DNA from: Planctomycetaceae bacterium
GTDB lineage: Bacteria; Planctomycetota; Planctomycetia; Pirellulales; Pirellulaceae
Direction: 5' to 3'
Assembly: GCA_024642205.1 (NCBI GenBank)
Contig: JAHEBQ010000012.1
Span: 62,001 to 126,000, forward strand
Length of the DNA: 64,000 nucleotides
A program made the position numbers and the translations under genes. Shown here piece after piece: positions 27,951 to 37,981 of the stretch. Positions within the stretch are counted from its first letter, which is position 1. Each line of letters begins with the position of its first letter. The notes beneath the pieces are model-generated. The model made no database searches. It saw only the letters and a program-made list of their open reading frames with translations, and was not told the origin of the DNA.

Positions 27951-29540
27951 ATGAGTGATCTTTCGGCCGAACAATTTGCTCAGCGCATTTACGACTGTGG
28001 CCTGATGAGCACCAAGGACCTCGAAGAGACATTGGGGCAATCCGGCGGGCGCGGGCGAGCGAGCTTCAACGACTTCATCATGAAGTTGCTGGAAAAAGAG
28101 CAAATGACCAACTGGCAAATTTCCCGTGTGGCCGACGGACAACGACGTGGATACTTTTACGGAAACTGGCAAGTCCTCTATTTGATTGGTGCTGGTACAT
28201 TTGCGCGAGTGTACCGGGCAGCCCATCGCAAGACCGGCGACATCAAGGCGGTCAAGGTCCTGCGCCAACGATACAGCAACGACACCGATACGCGCGAACA
28301 GTTCATGCGGGAAGCCAAGATGGTGATGAAACTGCGCCATCCGAACATCGTCCCCATCGGTGAAGTCGGGGATGACAAGGGTCGCATTTACATGGTGATG
28401 GACTTCGTCGAAGGACAAAACCTGCGTGAATATGTCAAGGCGCTCAAGAAAGTTCCGAACTTGACGGCATTGCGAATTGTTCGTGATGTGACTGCCGGAC
28501 TTGCCTATGCGGCCGAACAAGGCGTTTTCCATCGTGACATGAAGCTGTCGAACGTGCTGCTATCCAGCAAGGGTCAAGCCAAACTGGTTGACTTTGGATT
28601 GGCGACTCTCAGTAGCGACAAAGACGATGACGGCAAGGGCGGACCACGGAGCATTGACTACGCAGGCCTCGAACGATGCACCCATGTTCGTCGTGATGAT
28701 CCGCGCAGTGATATCTTTTTTGTGGGAGCCATGTTGTATCACATGGTCTCGGGAGTTCCTCCCTTGTCCGAAACCCGGGAAAGAATCAAGCGGCTCTCTG
28801 CGCGACGATACCAGGAAGTGGCCCCGGTGACCGTGCATGAGCCGACGTTGCCACACCGGATTGTCATTTTGATCAACCGTTTGATGGAGCTCGATGCTGA
28901 CAAACGAATTCAAACCGCATCCCTGGCCCACAAGGAAGTCGAAGCGGTATTGGATGCGATCGAAGCGGGCGACATGAAACGATACGATGAGGAACTGTCA
29001 GAAAAAGAAGCTCAAGCCTACCAGTCCCTGATGACCAAACACGAAGAGGGCCGAAACAAAACGCTGCTCTTGATTGAGTCGAACGTCAAAGTTCAGAACA
29101 GTCTGCGTGATCGACTGAAGGGAATCGGATACCGAATTCTGATCACAGGCAATCCCGAACGTGGACTGGAACGATTTCAGGATCTGGATCCAGCGGAAGA
29201 ATCCCCCGTGGATTGTGTGATTTTTGGCTGCGTTGGCCTGGGACGGGAGGCCGTCAGCTGGTTCGAGAAATTTATCAAGGGCCAGTATACGTCCCAAATC
29301 CCGTCGATCCTGGTGACGACCGACAAAGTCGAAAAACTCGTCAGGCAGGAATGGTTCAATGACCAACGAGCTCAACTCAGGATGCCGATCAAGTTCAAAC
29401 ATATTCAACGAACATTGCGACGGCTGTTGGACATCAGGGTCGATGACTCGAACCCGGTAAAAGTGATCGAAGATCATACATCTGAACCGACCCGCCCGGT
29501 GAATGACTCCATCCAGGACACCGATGTTGAGCTGGGCTGA
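27951..29540 (+). CDS. Ser/Thr protein kinase with degenerate receiver domain
   Basis: A 529-residue cytoplasmic protein. An N-terminal helical region (1-70) is followed by a complete Hanks-type kinase domain: Gly-rich loop IGAGTFARV (79-87), catalytic Lys102 in AVKVL, Glu121, HRDMKLSNV with Asp196 and Asn201, and DFG at 214-216. No membrane segment follows, unlike PknB-type receptors. Residues about 370-493 look like a response-regulator receiver (KTLLLIESN start, IPSILVTTD strand, late MPIKF), but the phospho-acceptor position in VDCVIFG is Gly426 and the acidic pair is replaced by E-S-N. It would be a pseudo-receiver, probably a dimerisation or binding module. Targets are unknown. Confidence 0.88.
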   Translation: MSDLSAEQFAQRIYDCGLMSTKDLEETLGQSGGRGRASFNDFIMKLLEKEQMTNWQISRVADGQRRGYFYGNWQVLYLIGAGTFARVYRAAHRKTGDIKAVKVLRQRYSNDTDTREQFMREAKMVMKLRHPNIVPIGEVGDDKGRIYMVMDFVEGQNLREYVKALKKVPNLTALRIVRDVTAGLAYAAEQGVFHRDMKLSNVLLSSKGQAKLVDFGLATLSSDKDDDGKGGPRSIDYAGLERCTHVRRDDPRSDIFFVGAMLYHMVSGVPPLSETRERIKRLSARRYQEVAPVTVHEPTLPHRIVILINRLMELDADKRIQTASLAHKEVEAVLDAIEAGDMKRYDEELSEKEAQAYQSLMTKHEEGRNKTLLLIESNVKVQNSLRDRLKGIGYRILITGNPERGLERFQDLDPAEESPVDCVIFGCVGLGREAVSWFEKFIKGQYTSQIPSILVTTDKVEKLVRQEWFNDQRAQLRMPIKFKHIQRTLRRLLDIRVDDSNPVKVIEDHTSEPTRPVNDSIQDTDVELG

Positions 29541-29936
29541 ATCACCGGCATCGTCCAACCTTCGTTTCCGCGTCAGGATCGGTTCATGTCCAGCCGTTCC
29601 TGGCAACGTGATCATGAAATCACTTGCCGGCCGATCGTAATTTCGCCCGGAACATGCTCATTCGCGACTTGACCAGATCGAGATGCTTGCCGGTTGGTCG
29701 AGTCGATAGCGATGGCAATCGCAACATTCCGGCCTGCTAATGTCGTCCATCCGGGGATTCGAACGGATGTGACCTTGCGCTAACCTTGGGAAGTCGGAGC
29801 GAATTCTGCGGTCTGCCTTTCTCCACACGAAAATCTTACAGAATTGTAAGCAAACTCAGTTCTATCCCTGACTTCAACGCACGATAGAGTAGTGAGTTCA
29901 TATTAATCGCCGACCATCGTCTGTTTGTTTTCAATC
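29541..29936. promoter_or_regulatory. Upstream region of the inorganic-carbon operon
   Basis: About 395 non-coding bases ahead of dabA. It contains the palindrome at 29835-29850 and an AT-rich stretch (TCATATTAAT) about 40 bases before the gene. No confident -35/-10 pair could be assigned. Confidence 0.45.
29835..29850. promoter_or_regulatory. Palindrome, candidate operator
   Basis: CTTACA-GAAT-TGTAAG is a perfect inverted repeat with 6-base arms, about 87 bases before the dabA ATG. Its symmetry and position suit a dimeric repressor or activator. The regulator is unknown. Confidence 0.4.
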
Positions 29937-32900
29937 ATGTCAGTCGCTGCCGCCAATTCAAATTCCGCAAATACGGCAGAGCCCGAGGTTGACCCGGCGT
30001 CAATACTTCATTCGGTTTTGCATGCCGCCCACTTGCTGCCTGCCCAGGGGCCGATCACGGCGTTCGTCCACCATAACACGCTGCACGCCTTCGAGGATCT
30101 GGAGTTTGATACGGCCGTACGAAAAGGCGGCAAGGTTTTTGGATGCCATCCCTATCTGCCGGAAAAGCAATATCGGGAGATGCTCGTCACGGGGCGCATT
30201 CGTACCAAGGATATCGAAGCCGTACTGCATGATCAACTCGGAGATCGCGGCGATGACTTGTTGGGTTTTCTCGGTACCCGGTTCAACCTGTACCGGGATA
30301 TCCTGAACCACCATTTGCACGATGGACCCACAGTCGACCTGCGATGGGTCATCGGGGATACCAATGCGCTGAATCGTTTTCGCGAAGATGCACCCAGCGA
30401 AATCAAGGAACAGTTCCTCAACGACACACGGCAGTGGGTCATGCGCGATCTGCGAGGGCAATCCGGTGCCGACGACCTGGAAAAACTGGATTTTCCGGTC
30501 GCCAGGCTTTTCAAGATGTTTGATGAACGCTGCATTGAAACCTGGTCGAATAAAACCTGGGAGTCGTTTGTCCTGCATTTGCTATGGCAAATCTGCGAGG
30601 AAGGCGCATGCCAGGCCACAAAAAGCCAGTCCGGCAAATCTGACCCGACGCGTGCCCACGGCCCGGTTGATGATCCGATCCGCCAGCGTGACTGGCTCCT
30701 CGAATTAACCGGCGTAGACCCGGATGAACTGGTCCACGAAACACTGATTCCGTTTTGCGCAGCATTCCTGGATCAAGGATTCACAAGTTGGCAACTGGTG
30801 GATCGCGAAAAGGGTTTTCTAAAATCGTTTGCTTCCGTTTACGGTCAGGGATTCGAGTTAAGTGAACCCTGGCGTCGCGGGCTGGCAATTGAACTGAGTC
30901 GCATTACCGCCGAGGACGAATCCGCGATCGAGTCGATTACCCAATCGCTTGATGAACTGGGGATCGGCGCCGAGCGACTTGATGCGTTCATCAGTTCGAG
31001 TTTACTGGCACTGCGCGGGTTCGCGGGCATGCTGTGGCAAATGGAGACACGTGGCGACCGGGTTAGCCATGGAATGCCCGAAGGCACGCTGGTCGAGTTT
31101 CTGGCCGTTCGTTTGTTGCTGGATCGATTCGCCGCCAGATACGTCGCGAAAAACTCCCTGTCTTATCGGGGTGAATTGAAGCAGATTCCACGATGGGCCG
31201 AAGAGCAACTTGAACGGAAAAACGGTCGCGACTCGAAACCGGGCTTGAGGAATGCTTTCCGAGTTTTCGAATTGGCACAACTTCGCGGCTGGAAACCGAG
31301 GATACTTTCGAGGTTGAAGCCGTTTGAGTGGAAGAACCTGCTTTCAGATCTCGAACAGTTTTCCGGGATCGAGCGTCGTCAGATCTATCATTTGGCATTC
31401 GAACGAAAATACCGGAATGAAACGCTGGATGCCGTTTGCGTCCACTCGATGCGGACGCGTCAACGGGATCTGCGAACGAGCTCGCTGGCAAACAAACCGA
31501 AAACGGATTTTCAGATCCTCTGCTGCATCGACGAACGCGAAGAATCCTTCCGCCGCCACCTGGAGGAAATCTCGCCGAACTTCCAGACGTTTGGAGCGGC
31601 AGGTTTTTTTGCGATTCCGATGTATTACCGTGGGGCCGCGGATGCACATTTTACTCCGCTTTGCCCGGTGGTGATCCAGCCCGACCACTATGTCCGCGAA
31701 GAAGTCGTCTATTCGCTCAAACAACATGAAACAAAACGAAAACGGGCTCGGCAAACGATTGGTACGGTAACCCACCGCGTGCACATCGGTAGTCGAACAC
31801 TCACCGGAGGCTGGTTGGGAACTGCCTTGCTGGGCTCGCTGGCTACGATTCCACTGGTGACACGCATCCTCTTCCCACGGCTGACATCACAATTTCGCGG
31901 ATTGATGGGAGGTTTCGTCAAACCGCCAGAGGTCACGCATCTGCACCTGGAGCGGCTTCCATCGGAAAGACCTGGCCCGACGAAAGAACAATTGGGGTTC
32001 ACCGTACAGGAAATGGCTGTCAGTGTTGAGCGATTACTGCGGGATATTGGTTCGACCGGGAACTTTGCACGGGTCTTTTTCATTTGCGGTCACGGATCAG
32101 CGAGCCTCAACAACCCTCACGAAGCTGCGCACGATTGCGGTGCTTGTGCTGGCGGTCGCGGCGGACCCAACGCCCGAGCTTTTTCCCAGATGGCCAACGA
32201 TCCCCGAGTCCGCCAACTTGTCGCTGCCAACGGAATCACCATTCCCGAAGATACGATTTTTGTGGGTTGTTACCACAATACATGTGATGACAGTATCACC
32301 TATTACGACCTCGATCAGATTCCGCTAACGCACCGAACCGAGTTTGAAACCGCTGTCCAGGCGCTTGACGAAGCCCGCAAACGGGACGCGCATGAGCGGT
32401 GCCGGCGGTTTGAATCCGCCCCCCTCGACCTTTCATTTGATGAAGCTCTGAAACATGTCGAGGGACGAGCAGAAGACCTTTCGCAGGTTCGCCCGGAATA
32501 CGGTCACGCCACCAATGCCCTCTGTTTTGTTGGGCGCCGCGATTGGAATCGCGGCATGTTCCTGGATCGGCGGGCCTTTTTGCAGTCGTACGATCCGATC
32601 CAGGACGACGCAGCGTGTTCCATTCTTGAGCGAATTCTTCAAGCTGTAATTCCAGTTTGCGCTGGGATCAATCTTGAATACTACTTTTCGTTCGTTGATC
32701 CGGTTGGTTACGGCTGTGGTACGAAACTGCCTCACAATATCACATCCCTGATCGGCGTAATGAACGGTGCAGGAAGCGATCTCCGTCCCGGTTTGCCATG
32801 GCAGATGGTGGAGATTCACGAACCTGTTCGCTTGCTCTTTGTGATTGAGACAACGGCAGCGGCAATGCAGAAAATCATTGCCAAAAACGCCGGCATCGAA

Positions 32901-33101
32901 AGACTCTGCAACGGAAACTGGGTTCAACTGGCAATCCTGGATGCTGCCACTTCCACCGTAATGCTTTACAAGCGGGGCCAGTTTATTCCTTACGTGCCGG
33001 AAACCGACGAACTGGCGTCGTCCGAAACTTCGGTCGACTGGTATCGCGGCTGGCGAGACCATCTGAAATTTGCAAGTATCGGCAAGGAGTTTGCGAACTA
33101 G
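29937..33101 (+). CDS. dabA: DabA (DUF2309), carbonic-anhydrase-like subunit of the DAB inorganic-carbon pump
   Basis: DabA is thought to hydrate CO2 to bicarbonate vectorially, driven by ion flow through DabB. This 1054-residue protein keeps all four putative zinc ligands known from Halothiobacillus DabA2: Cys530 and Asp532 in CCIDEREE, His719 in CGHGSASLNNPH, and Cys734 in DCGACAGG. The 15-residue His-to-Cys distance is the same as in that protein. FVHHNTLHAFE near the N-terminus is a family landmark. It is longer than the roughly 800-residue Halothiobacillus protein. The ATG at 29937 is preferred over an upstream TTG at 29925. dabB starts 6 bases after its stop. Confidence 0.93.
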   Translation: MSVAAANSNSANTAEPEVDPASILHSVLHAAHLLPAQGPITAFVHHNTLHAFEDLEFDTAVRKGGKVFGCHPYLPEKQYREMLVTGRIRTKDIEAVLHDQLGDRGDDLLGFLGTRFNLYRDILNHHLHDGPTVDLRWVIGDTNALNRFREDAPSEIKEQFLNDTRQWVMRDLRGQSGADDLEKLDFPVARLFKMFDERCIETWSNKTWESFVLHLLWQICEEGACQATKSQSGKSDPTRAHGPVDDPIRQRDWLLELTGVDPDELVHETLIPFCAAFLDQGFTSWQLVDREKGFLKSFASVYGQGFELSEPWRRGLAIELSRITAEDESAIESITQSLDELGIGAERLDAFISSSLLALRGFAGMLWQMETRGDRVSHGMPEGTLVEFLAVRLLLDRFAARYVAKNSLSYRGELKQIPRWAEEQLERKNGRDSKPGLRNAFRVFELAQLRGWKPRILSRLKPFEWKNLLSDLEQFSGIERRQIYHLAFERKYRNETLDAVCVHSMRTRQRDLRTSSLANKPKTDFQILCCIDEREESFRRHLEEISPNFQTFGAAGFFAIPMYYRGAADAHFTPLCPVVIQPDHYVREEVVYSLKQHETKRKRARQTIGTVTHRVHIGSRTLTGGWLGTALLGSLATIPLVTRILFPRLTSQFRGLMGGFVKPPEVTHLHLERLPSERPGPTKEQLGFTVQEMAVSVERLLRDIGSTGNFARVFFICGHGSASLNNPHEAAHDCGACAGGRGGPNARAFSQMANDPRVRQLVAANGITIPEDTIFVGCYHNTCDDSITYYDLDQIPLTHRTEFETAVQALDEARKRDAHERCRRFESAPLDLSFDEALKHVEGRAEDLSQVRPEYGHATNALCFVGRRDWNRGMFLDRRAFLQSYDPIQDDAACSILERILQAVIPVCAGINLEYYFSFVDPVGYGCGTKLPHNITSLIGVMNGAGSDLRPGLPWQMVEIHEPVRLLFVIETTAAAMQKIIAKNAGIERLCNGNWVQLAILDAATSTVMLYKRGQFIPYVPETDELASSETSVDWYRGWRDHLKFASIGKEFAN

Positions 33102-33107
33102 CAGTTT

Positions 33108-34502
33108 ATGGACCTGGAACTATTTTATCGCATTGCAGGAATAACGACGGTCGCCAGTCCACTGGTTTTGCTGGCATTGCTGGGAATCCCCTGTCTCGTA
33201 GCGCGCCCACCTTCCGAGAAATCAATCACTCGACTGATCTACGGATCGGTTGTGATTGGTTTGAGCACTGCCGTCGCGATTCTGGTGGCGATGTTGATCA
33301 GTGGCAGCCGGCATGTTCCGATCGACCTCGGTGACTGGATCAGCCTGCCCGAAGAGCATTTTGACTTTCACCTGAAATTTGTCTTCGACCGACTCAGCGT
33401 TCCGTTTGTCATTCTGACGTATCTTTTATGCGGAACGATTGGTGCGTTTACCAGCCGCTACTTGCACCGCGAGCCGGGCTATGTCCGATTTTATGTCGCG
33501 TACGCTCTATTCATGCTGGGAATGGTCTGTGCAACGCTCGCCGGAACCATCGAAGTCCTGTTTTTTGGTTGGGAACTGGTCGGGCTTTCTTCCGCTTTAC
33601 TGATCGCTTTTTTCCATGAACGTCGCAACCCTGTCCGCAACGGATTCATGGCTTGGTGCGTCTATCGAATTGCGGACGCTGCGTTTTTGATTGCGGCAGT
33701 TCTGATGCACCACCTGACAGGAGCCGGTGATTTTGAAGTTCTGATGGGACAGGGTTCCTGGCCCGAAGGCGTGGCGTCGATTACACAAACGCAGGCGCTA
33801 TGGATCGGGTTGTTGCTCGTCGTCGCTGCGGCTGGCAAGTCAGGGCTGGTGCCGTTTTCAGGGTGGCTCCCGCGTGCCATGGAAGGGCCGACGTCTTCCA
33901 GCGCCATTTTTTACGGTGCGTTGTCGGTTCACCTGGGCGCATACTTGTTATTGCGGATCAGTCCCATACTGGAGCTTTCGATCTGGCTTTCCGGGACCGT
34001 CGTGACTTTGGGACTGTTGACAGCAGTTTACGCCACGCTCGCCGGGCGGGTACAGGCGGACATCAAAACAGCATTGGCGTTTGCTTCGCTGACCCAGGTC
34101 GGCATTATCGTTGTCGAGATCGGTCTGGGATTACGTTATATCGCGCTGATTCACATACTTGGCCATGCGGCTGTGCGGACCTTACAGTTGTTGCGAGCCC
34201 CAACCTTGCTCCACGATTATCACGTGCTGGAGAACGCGTTGGGGGGGCATTTGCCAGAATCACAAATCTGGTTGTGGAAGATTCTTCCCCAGTCCAGCAA
34301 ACGGTGGTTTTACCTGTTCGCTTTGGAACGCGGGTTTCTGGACGAGTTACTCAATCGAATTTTCGTGCGACCTTTCGTGGCCTGTTTTCGTTTGTTTGAT
34401 TCACTGGAACGGAAATGGACAAACCTGTTGTCCGGTGACACGCACGTCGAGTCCGATGCGGTTGCCTTGCACGATGAAATCATCGAAGAGTTGAAATACT
34501 GA
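33108..34502 (+). CDS. dabB: DabB, NuoL/MrpA-like ion-translocating membrane subunit
   Basis: A 464-residue membrane protein of the proton-conducting family shared with NuoL, NuoM and MrpA. About 12 hydrophobic segments are visible. The central region carries the family pattern [18 protein letters not shown] (Glu in TM5), a Lys-containing segment [23 protein letters not shown], and [25 protein letters not shown]. It lacks the long C-terminal lateral helix of full NuoL, as DabB does. Its place directly after dabA gives the assignment. It would couple cation or proton entry to CO2 hydration at DabA. Confidence 0.9.
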   Translation: MDLELFYRIAGITTVASPLVLLALLGIPCLVARPPSEKSITRLIYGSVVIGLSTAVAILVAMLISGSRHVPIDLGDWISLPEEHFDFHLKFVFDRLSVPFVILTYLLCGTIGAFTSRYLHREPGYVRFYVAYALFMLGMVCATLAGTIEVLFFGWELVGLSSALLIAFFHERRNPVRNGFMAWCVYRIADAAFLIAAVLMHHLTGAGDFEVLMGQGSWPEGVASITQTQALWIGLLLVVAAAGKSGLVPFSGWLPRAMEGPTSSSAIFYGALSVHLGAYLLLRISPILELSIWLSGTVVTLGLLTAVYATLAGRVQADIKTALAFASLTQVGIIVVEIGLGLRYIALIHILGHAAVRTLQLLRAPTLLHDYHVLENALGGHLPESQIWLWKILPQSSKRWFYLFALERGFLDELLNRIFVRPFVACFRLFDSLERKWTNLLSGDTHVESDAVALHDEIIEELKY

Positions 34503-34506
34503 CCCT

Positions 34507-35970
34507 ATGTTAGAACTTCATTTACCCTGGTTGGAACTCGCTGTCCTGACGCCGTTGATTGGAGCGGGTGTCGCCTGCCTCTGCAAAGACGCCGAAAAAA
34601 CGCGATTGGTGGCAATTGCGTTTTCCGGATTGGCGTTAGTGTTTGCATTCGGTGCATGGGAAGACTTCAATACGCTGAGCGTGTTCGAGGCACACGATCA
34701 CTGGGACCTTGTTTCGCCTCTCCTTGGTCGAGACGCGATGGTGGTCGACGAGTTCAATGCCCCGTTGCTGACGTTGACCGCGTTGATGTTTTTCCTCACA
34801 CCGCTGGCGACTCTTCGCACGAAACTCAAACGTTTTCCTTTTCGAATGAACCTGTTGTCCGAGTTTCTGATGCTCGCGACACTGGCCTGCCGTCAACCCT
34901 GGGGCATCATCGTCCTGATGGCCCTGCAGACCCTTCCGCTCGTATGGGAACTGCGTCAACGGGGAAAATCCAGTCGGGCGTTCGTTATCCACATGGGGCT
35001 ATTCATTGGATTGTTGGTGGCCGGTTGGGCGATGATTGACGCCGAAGATGCCACGCACGAACATTCGATGACCGCGATTGCCCTGCTGACCGTTGCCATC
35101 CTGATTCGGTGCGGTTGCGCTCCGTTGCATTGCTGGATGACCGATCTTTTTGAGAAAGCAACTCTTGGATCGTCGTTGTTGTTCGTCTCTCCCATGGTTG
35201 GGGCCTACGCAGCCGTCAGGCTGGTACTGCCGGTTGCGCCCGATTGGGCACTGCGAATCATTGCCATTGCGTCATTGTTTACTGCCGTTTATGCGGCTGG
35301 CATGGCGCTGGTGCAAATGGAATCGAGGCGATTTTTTTGCTACCTGCTGCTGAGCAACGCCTCCTTGGTGCTGGTTGGACTCGAGGTTGTCACTCCGATT
35401 GGTTTGACCGGGGCTCTTTCCACCTGGCTGGGTGTTTGCTTGTCGTTGACGGGTTTTGGTTTGACATTGCGCGCAATTGAATCCCGCGTGGGTCGACTTT
35501 CGTTACGCGATTTCCATGGTCTCTACCAACAGATGCCCTTGCTGGCGACATTTTTTCTCCTCACGGGACTGGCGATTGTCGGCTTTCCGGGCACCGTCGG
35601 TTTCGCCGGAGTCGAGTTGATCGTGGAAGGTGCCGTCGAGGTTTTTCCGTATGTTGGCATGTTTGTTGTCATTGCGGCGGCGCTTAACGGAATTGCCATC
35701 TTGCGAGCCTACTTTCGATTATTCACCGGAACAGAATACTTGTCCTCGTTTTCCATGCAGGCGCGGTGGCCTGAAAAAATCGCCGTCTTGATCCTGAGCG
35801 TTTTGATCATTGGCGGCGGCGTATTCCCGCAACCGGGGGTACAGTCGAGATACCACGCGGCGAAAGCAATCATGTTGCGTCGAGCCGCCAGCCTGGCCCA
35901 CAACCTACCAACCCTAAACAACCAAACCAAAGACCTGATTGACCGCGGAGGCTCTGATGTCAAACCATAA
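34507..35970 (+). CDS. Second NuoM/NuoN-like membrane subunit of the dab operon
   Basis: A 487-residue polytopic protein starting 4 bases after dabB and related in pattern to NADH-quinone oxidoreductase subunits M/N. Features include a run of about 14 hydrophobic helices, [24 protein letters not shown] (compare the HxWLPxAHxxAP motif of NuoM), [20 protein letters not shown], and [25 protein letters not shown]. The expected Pro/His landmarks are partly altered. It is not part of the minimal DabA-DabB pair. It overlaps the SulP gene by 14 bases. It may form a second ion channel of the complex. Confidence 0.85.
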   Translation: MLELHLPWLELAVLTPLIGAGVACLCKDAEKTRLVAIAFSGLALVFAFGAWEDFNTLSVFEAHDHWDLVSPLLGRDAMVVDEFNAPLLTLTALMFFLTPLATLRTKLKRFPFRMNLLSEFLMLATLACRQPWGIIVLMALQTLPLVWELRQRGKSSRAFVIHMGLFIGLLVAGWAMIDAEDATHEHSMTAIALLTVAILIRCGCAPLHCWMTDLFEKATLGSSLLFVSPMVGAYAAVRLVLPVAPDWALRIIAIASLFTAVYAAGMALVQMESRRFFCYLLLSNASLVLVGLEVVTPIGLTGALSTWLGVCLSLTGFGLTLRAIESRVGRLSLRDFHGLYQQMPLLATFFLLTGLAIVGFPGTVGFAGVELIVEGAVEVFPYVGMFVVIAAALNGIAILRAYFRLFTGTEYLSSFSMQARWPEKIAVLILSVLIIGGGVFPQPGVQSRYHAAKAIMLRRAASLAHNLPTLNNQTKDLIDRGGSDVKP

Positions 35971-37981
35971 CGAAAACCACAATAATCCCTCGAAACCTGT
36001 TACGGAAAAACCAGTCGGCAATGCCGCGGGCTTCGTCAAGTACTTCAAACAGGACATCATTTCGGGGTTCCTCGTCTTTCTAATCGCCTTGCCGCTTTGC
36101 CTGGGAATCTCGCTGGCCTGTGGCTACCCCGCGATCGCGGGTATTTTCACGGCAGTCGTGGGTGCGATCCTGACGACCTTTATCAGCAACTCCGAACTAA
36201 CGATCAAAGGTCCGGCCGCCGGATTGATCGTGATTGCCATCGGTTGCGTCGAGTCGTTCGGTGGAGACGGCGCGGTCGGCGGGTTTACTGACGGCGACAT
36301 GACGGCCTACAAGCTCGCACTGGCCGTTGGCGTAGGTGCCGCCGTTCTGCAGATTCTGTTTGGACTGTTCCGGGGTGGAATTCTCGGGGAGTTCTTTCCA
36401 CTCGCTGCTGTCCACGGGATGCTGGCTGCGATTGGCGTGATCATCATGGTCAAACAACTGCCCATCGCTTTGGGTGTTCAGGGCAAAGGTGAACCGCTGG
36501 AGATGATCAAGGAAATCCCTCATTACTTTGCAACCATGAACCCGGAGATCGCGCTGGTCGGTGGAGTCGGACTGGCAATCATGTTTCTCTGGCCGGTGCT
36601 GCAAAAGTCGATTGTGTTTCTGAAATCGATTCCTTCCCCGCTGGTTGTCCTGTTGGTGACGGTTCCGATGGGGATGTATTTTGACCTGCTCCATACCCAT
36701 GGCTACGAATTCAATGGTCAACAATACGAAGTCGGCGAGACATTCCTGGTACAGATGCCAGACCGGGTTCTGGGGATGTTCGATTACTTGACATTTCCTG
36801 ATTTTTCGGCCTATTCGCCGGAACACCTGGGCAATTCACTAACATGGGTTGCGATGTTCTTCATCATTGGATCGCTGGAATCCATTCTGAGTGCGAAAGC
36901 CGTTGACGTTCTCGATCCGTGGAAAAGAAAAACCAACTTCAACCGGGATACGGTTGCGGTCGGAGTTGGCAACCTGGTCAGTTCGTTCGTCGGCGGCCTG
37001 CCCATGATTTCCGAAATCGTGCGCAGCAAAGCCAACATCGACAACGGGGCGCGGACAAGATTTGCAGACCTGTGGCACGGCGTCTTTTTGTTGCTTTGCG
37101 TTGCTCTGATTCCGACCGTCCTGCACCGTATTCCACTGGCGGCCCTGGCGTCCATGTTGATCTACACAGGATTTCGCTTGACTCACCCCTCGGAATTCAT
37201 GCATACGTACCGGATCGGACGTGAACAACTGGTCATTTTCCTGGCGACCCTGATTGGCGTCTTGGCCACCGACCTTCTCATGGGGATCGGGATTGGAATC
37301 GCGGTCAAGGTGGTAATCCATCTTATCAATGGCGTTCCTGTTTCCTCATTGTTCAAACCCTACCTCGACATCATCAGCAAAGACGATGAAACCGTCCTGG
37401 TGCATGCACGCAAATCGGCGGTGTTCAGCAACTGGATTCTGTTCCGGCGAAAACTGGTCCAGGTCGGCATCGATGATCGGCGTAACGTTGTGCTGGATAT
37501 GTCAGACACGAACCTGGTCGACCACAGCGTCATGGAAAAACTCCACGAGCTGGAAAGCGATTTCGGAGATGTTGGCCTCAACCTCGAAATCATCGGCCTG
37601 GATGATCATGAGAATCTCTCAGCACACCAGTACGCAGCTCGCAGGCGTTCGATGGAAAAACTGAGGCGAATCACCATCATCGTGCCTACCGAGGTGAGCG
37701 AATCCGTTTGCCAGGCGATCATAGATCTGGGAGCTACCGGTTACACCCTTTCGGAATGCCTGGGTGTGGGAAGGCATCAGATCTATGAAGCCAACGGGAG
37801 CCTGCCAGTCCAATCTGCCATGATAAAAATCGAGACGATTGTCCCCAAACTCCTCGGTGAAGCAATCTTTGATTTCTGTCGCAAACAGATAGCTCCACAT
37901 CATCCGAATTCGATTTGCACCGAGCAAATCGACGTGTTGAAGAAAGAAGCATTCGTTCCACGAGAAACCACATTGGCCTGA
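35957..37981 (+). CDS. SulP-family bicarbonate transporter with STAS and PII-like domains
   Basis: A 674-residue protein with three parts. Residues about 25-460 are a SulP (SLC26) transporter: [46 protein letters not shown] and [16 protein letters not shown]. This resembles bacterial bicarbonate carriers. Residues about 477-555 form a STAS domain ([19 protein letters not shown]). Residues about 568-665 read as a PII-like domain ([22 protein letters not shown], a [12 protein letters not shown] loop region, then [18 protein letters not shown]), comparable to SbtB or PII-like proteins. The start at 35957 has a GGAGG site 5 bases upstream. The fused PII-like domain may gate transport by nucleotide or carbon state. 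Confidence 0.9.
   Translation: MSNHNENHNNPSKPVTEKPVGNAAGFVKYFKQDIISGFLVFLIALPLCLGISLACGYPAIAGIFTAVVGAILTTFISNSELTIKGPAAGLIVIAIGCVESFGGDGAVGGFTDGDMTAYKLALAVGVGAAVLQILFGLFRGGILGEFFPLAAVHGMLAAIGVIIMVKQLPIALGVQGKGEPLEMIKEIPHYFATMNPEIALVGGVGLAIMFLWPVLQKSIVFLKSIPSPLVVLLVTVPMGMYFDLLHTHGYEFNGQQYEVGETFLVQMPDRVLGMFDYLTFPDFSAYSPEHLGNSLTWVAMFFIIGSLESILSAKAVDVLDPWKRKTNFNRDTVAVGVGNLVSSFVGGLPMISEIVRSKANIDNGARTRFADLWHGVFLLLCVALIPTVLHRIPLAALASMLIYTGFRLTHPSEFMHTYRIGREQLVIFLATLIGVLATDLLMGIGIGIAVKVVIHLINGVPVSSLFKPYLDIISKDDETVLVHARKSAVFSNWILFRRKLVQVGIDDRRNVVLDMSDTNLVDHSVMEKLHELESDFGDVGLNLEIIGLDDHENLSAHQYAARRRSMEKLRRITIIVPTEVSESVCQAIIDLGATGYTLSECLGVGRHQIYEANGSLPVQSAMIKIETIVPKLLGEAIFDFCRKQIAPHHPNSICTEQIDVLKKEAFVPRETTLA

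Noticed and set aside
31063..31647. 194-residue minus-strand open frame
   Set aside because: It is the complement of dabA, whose zinc ligands and frame are unambiguous.
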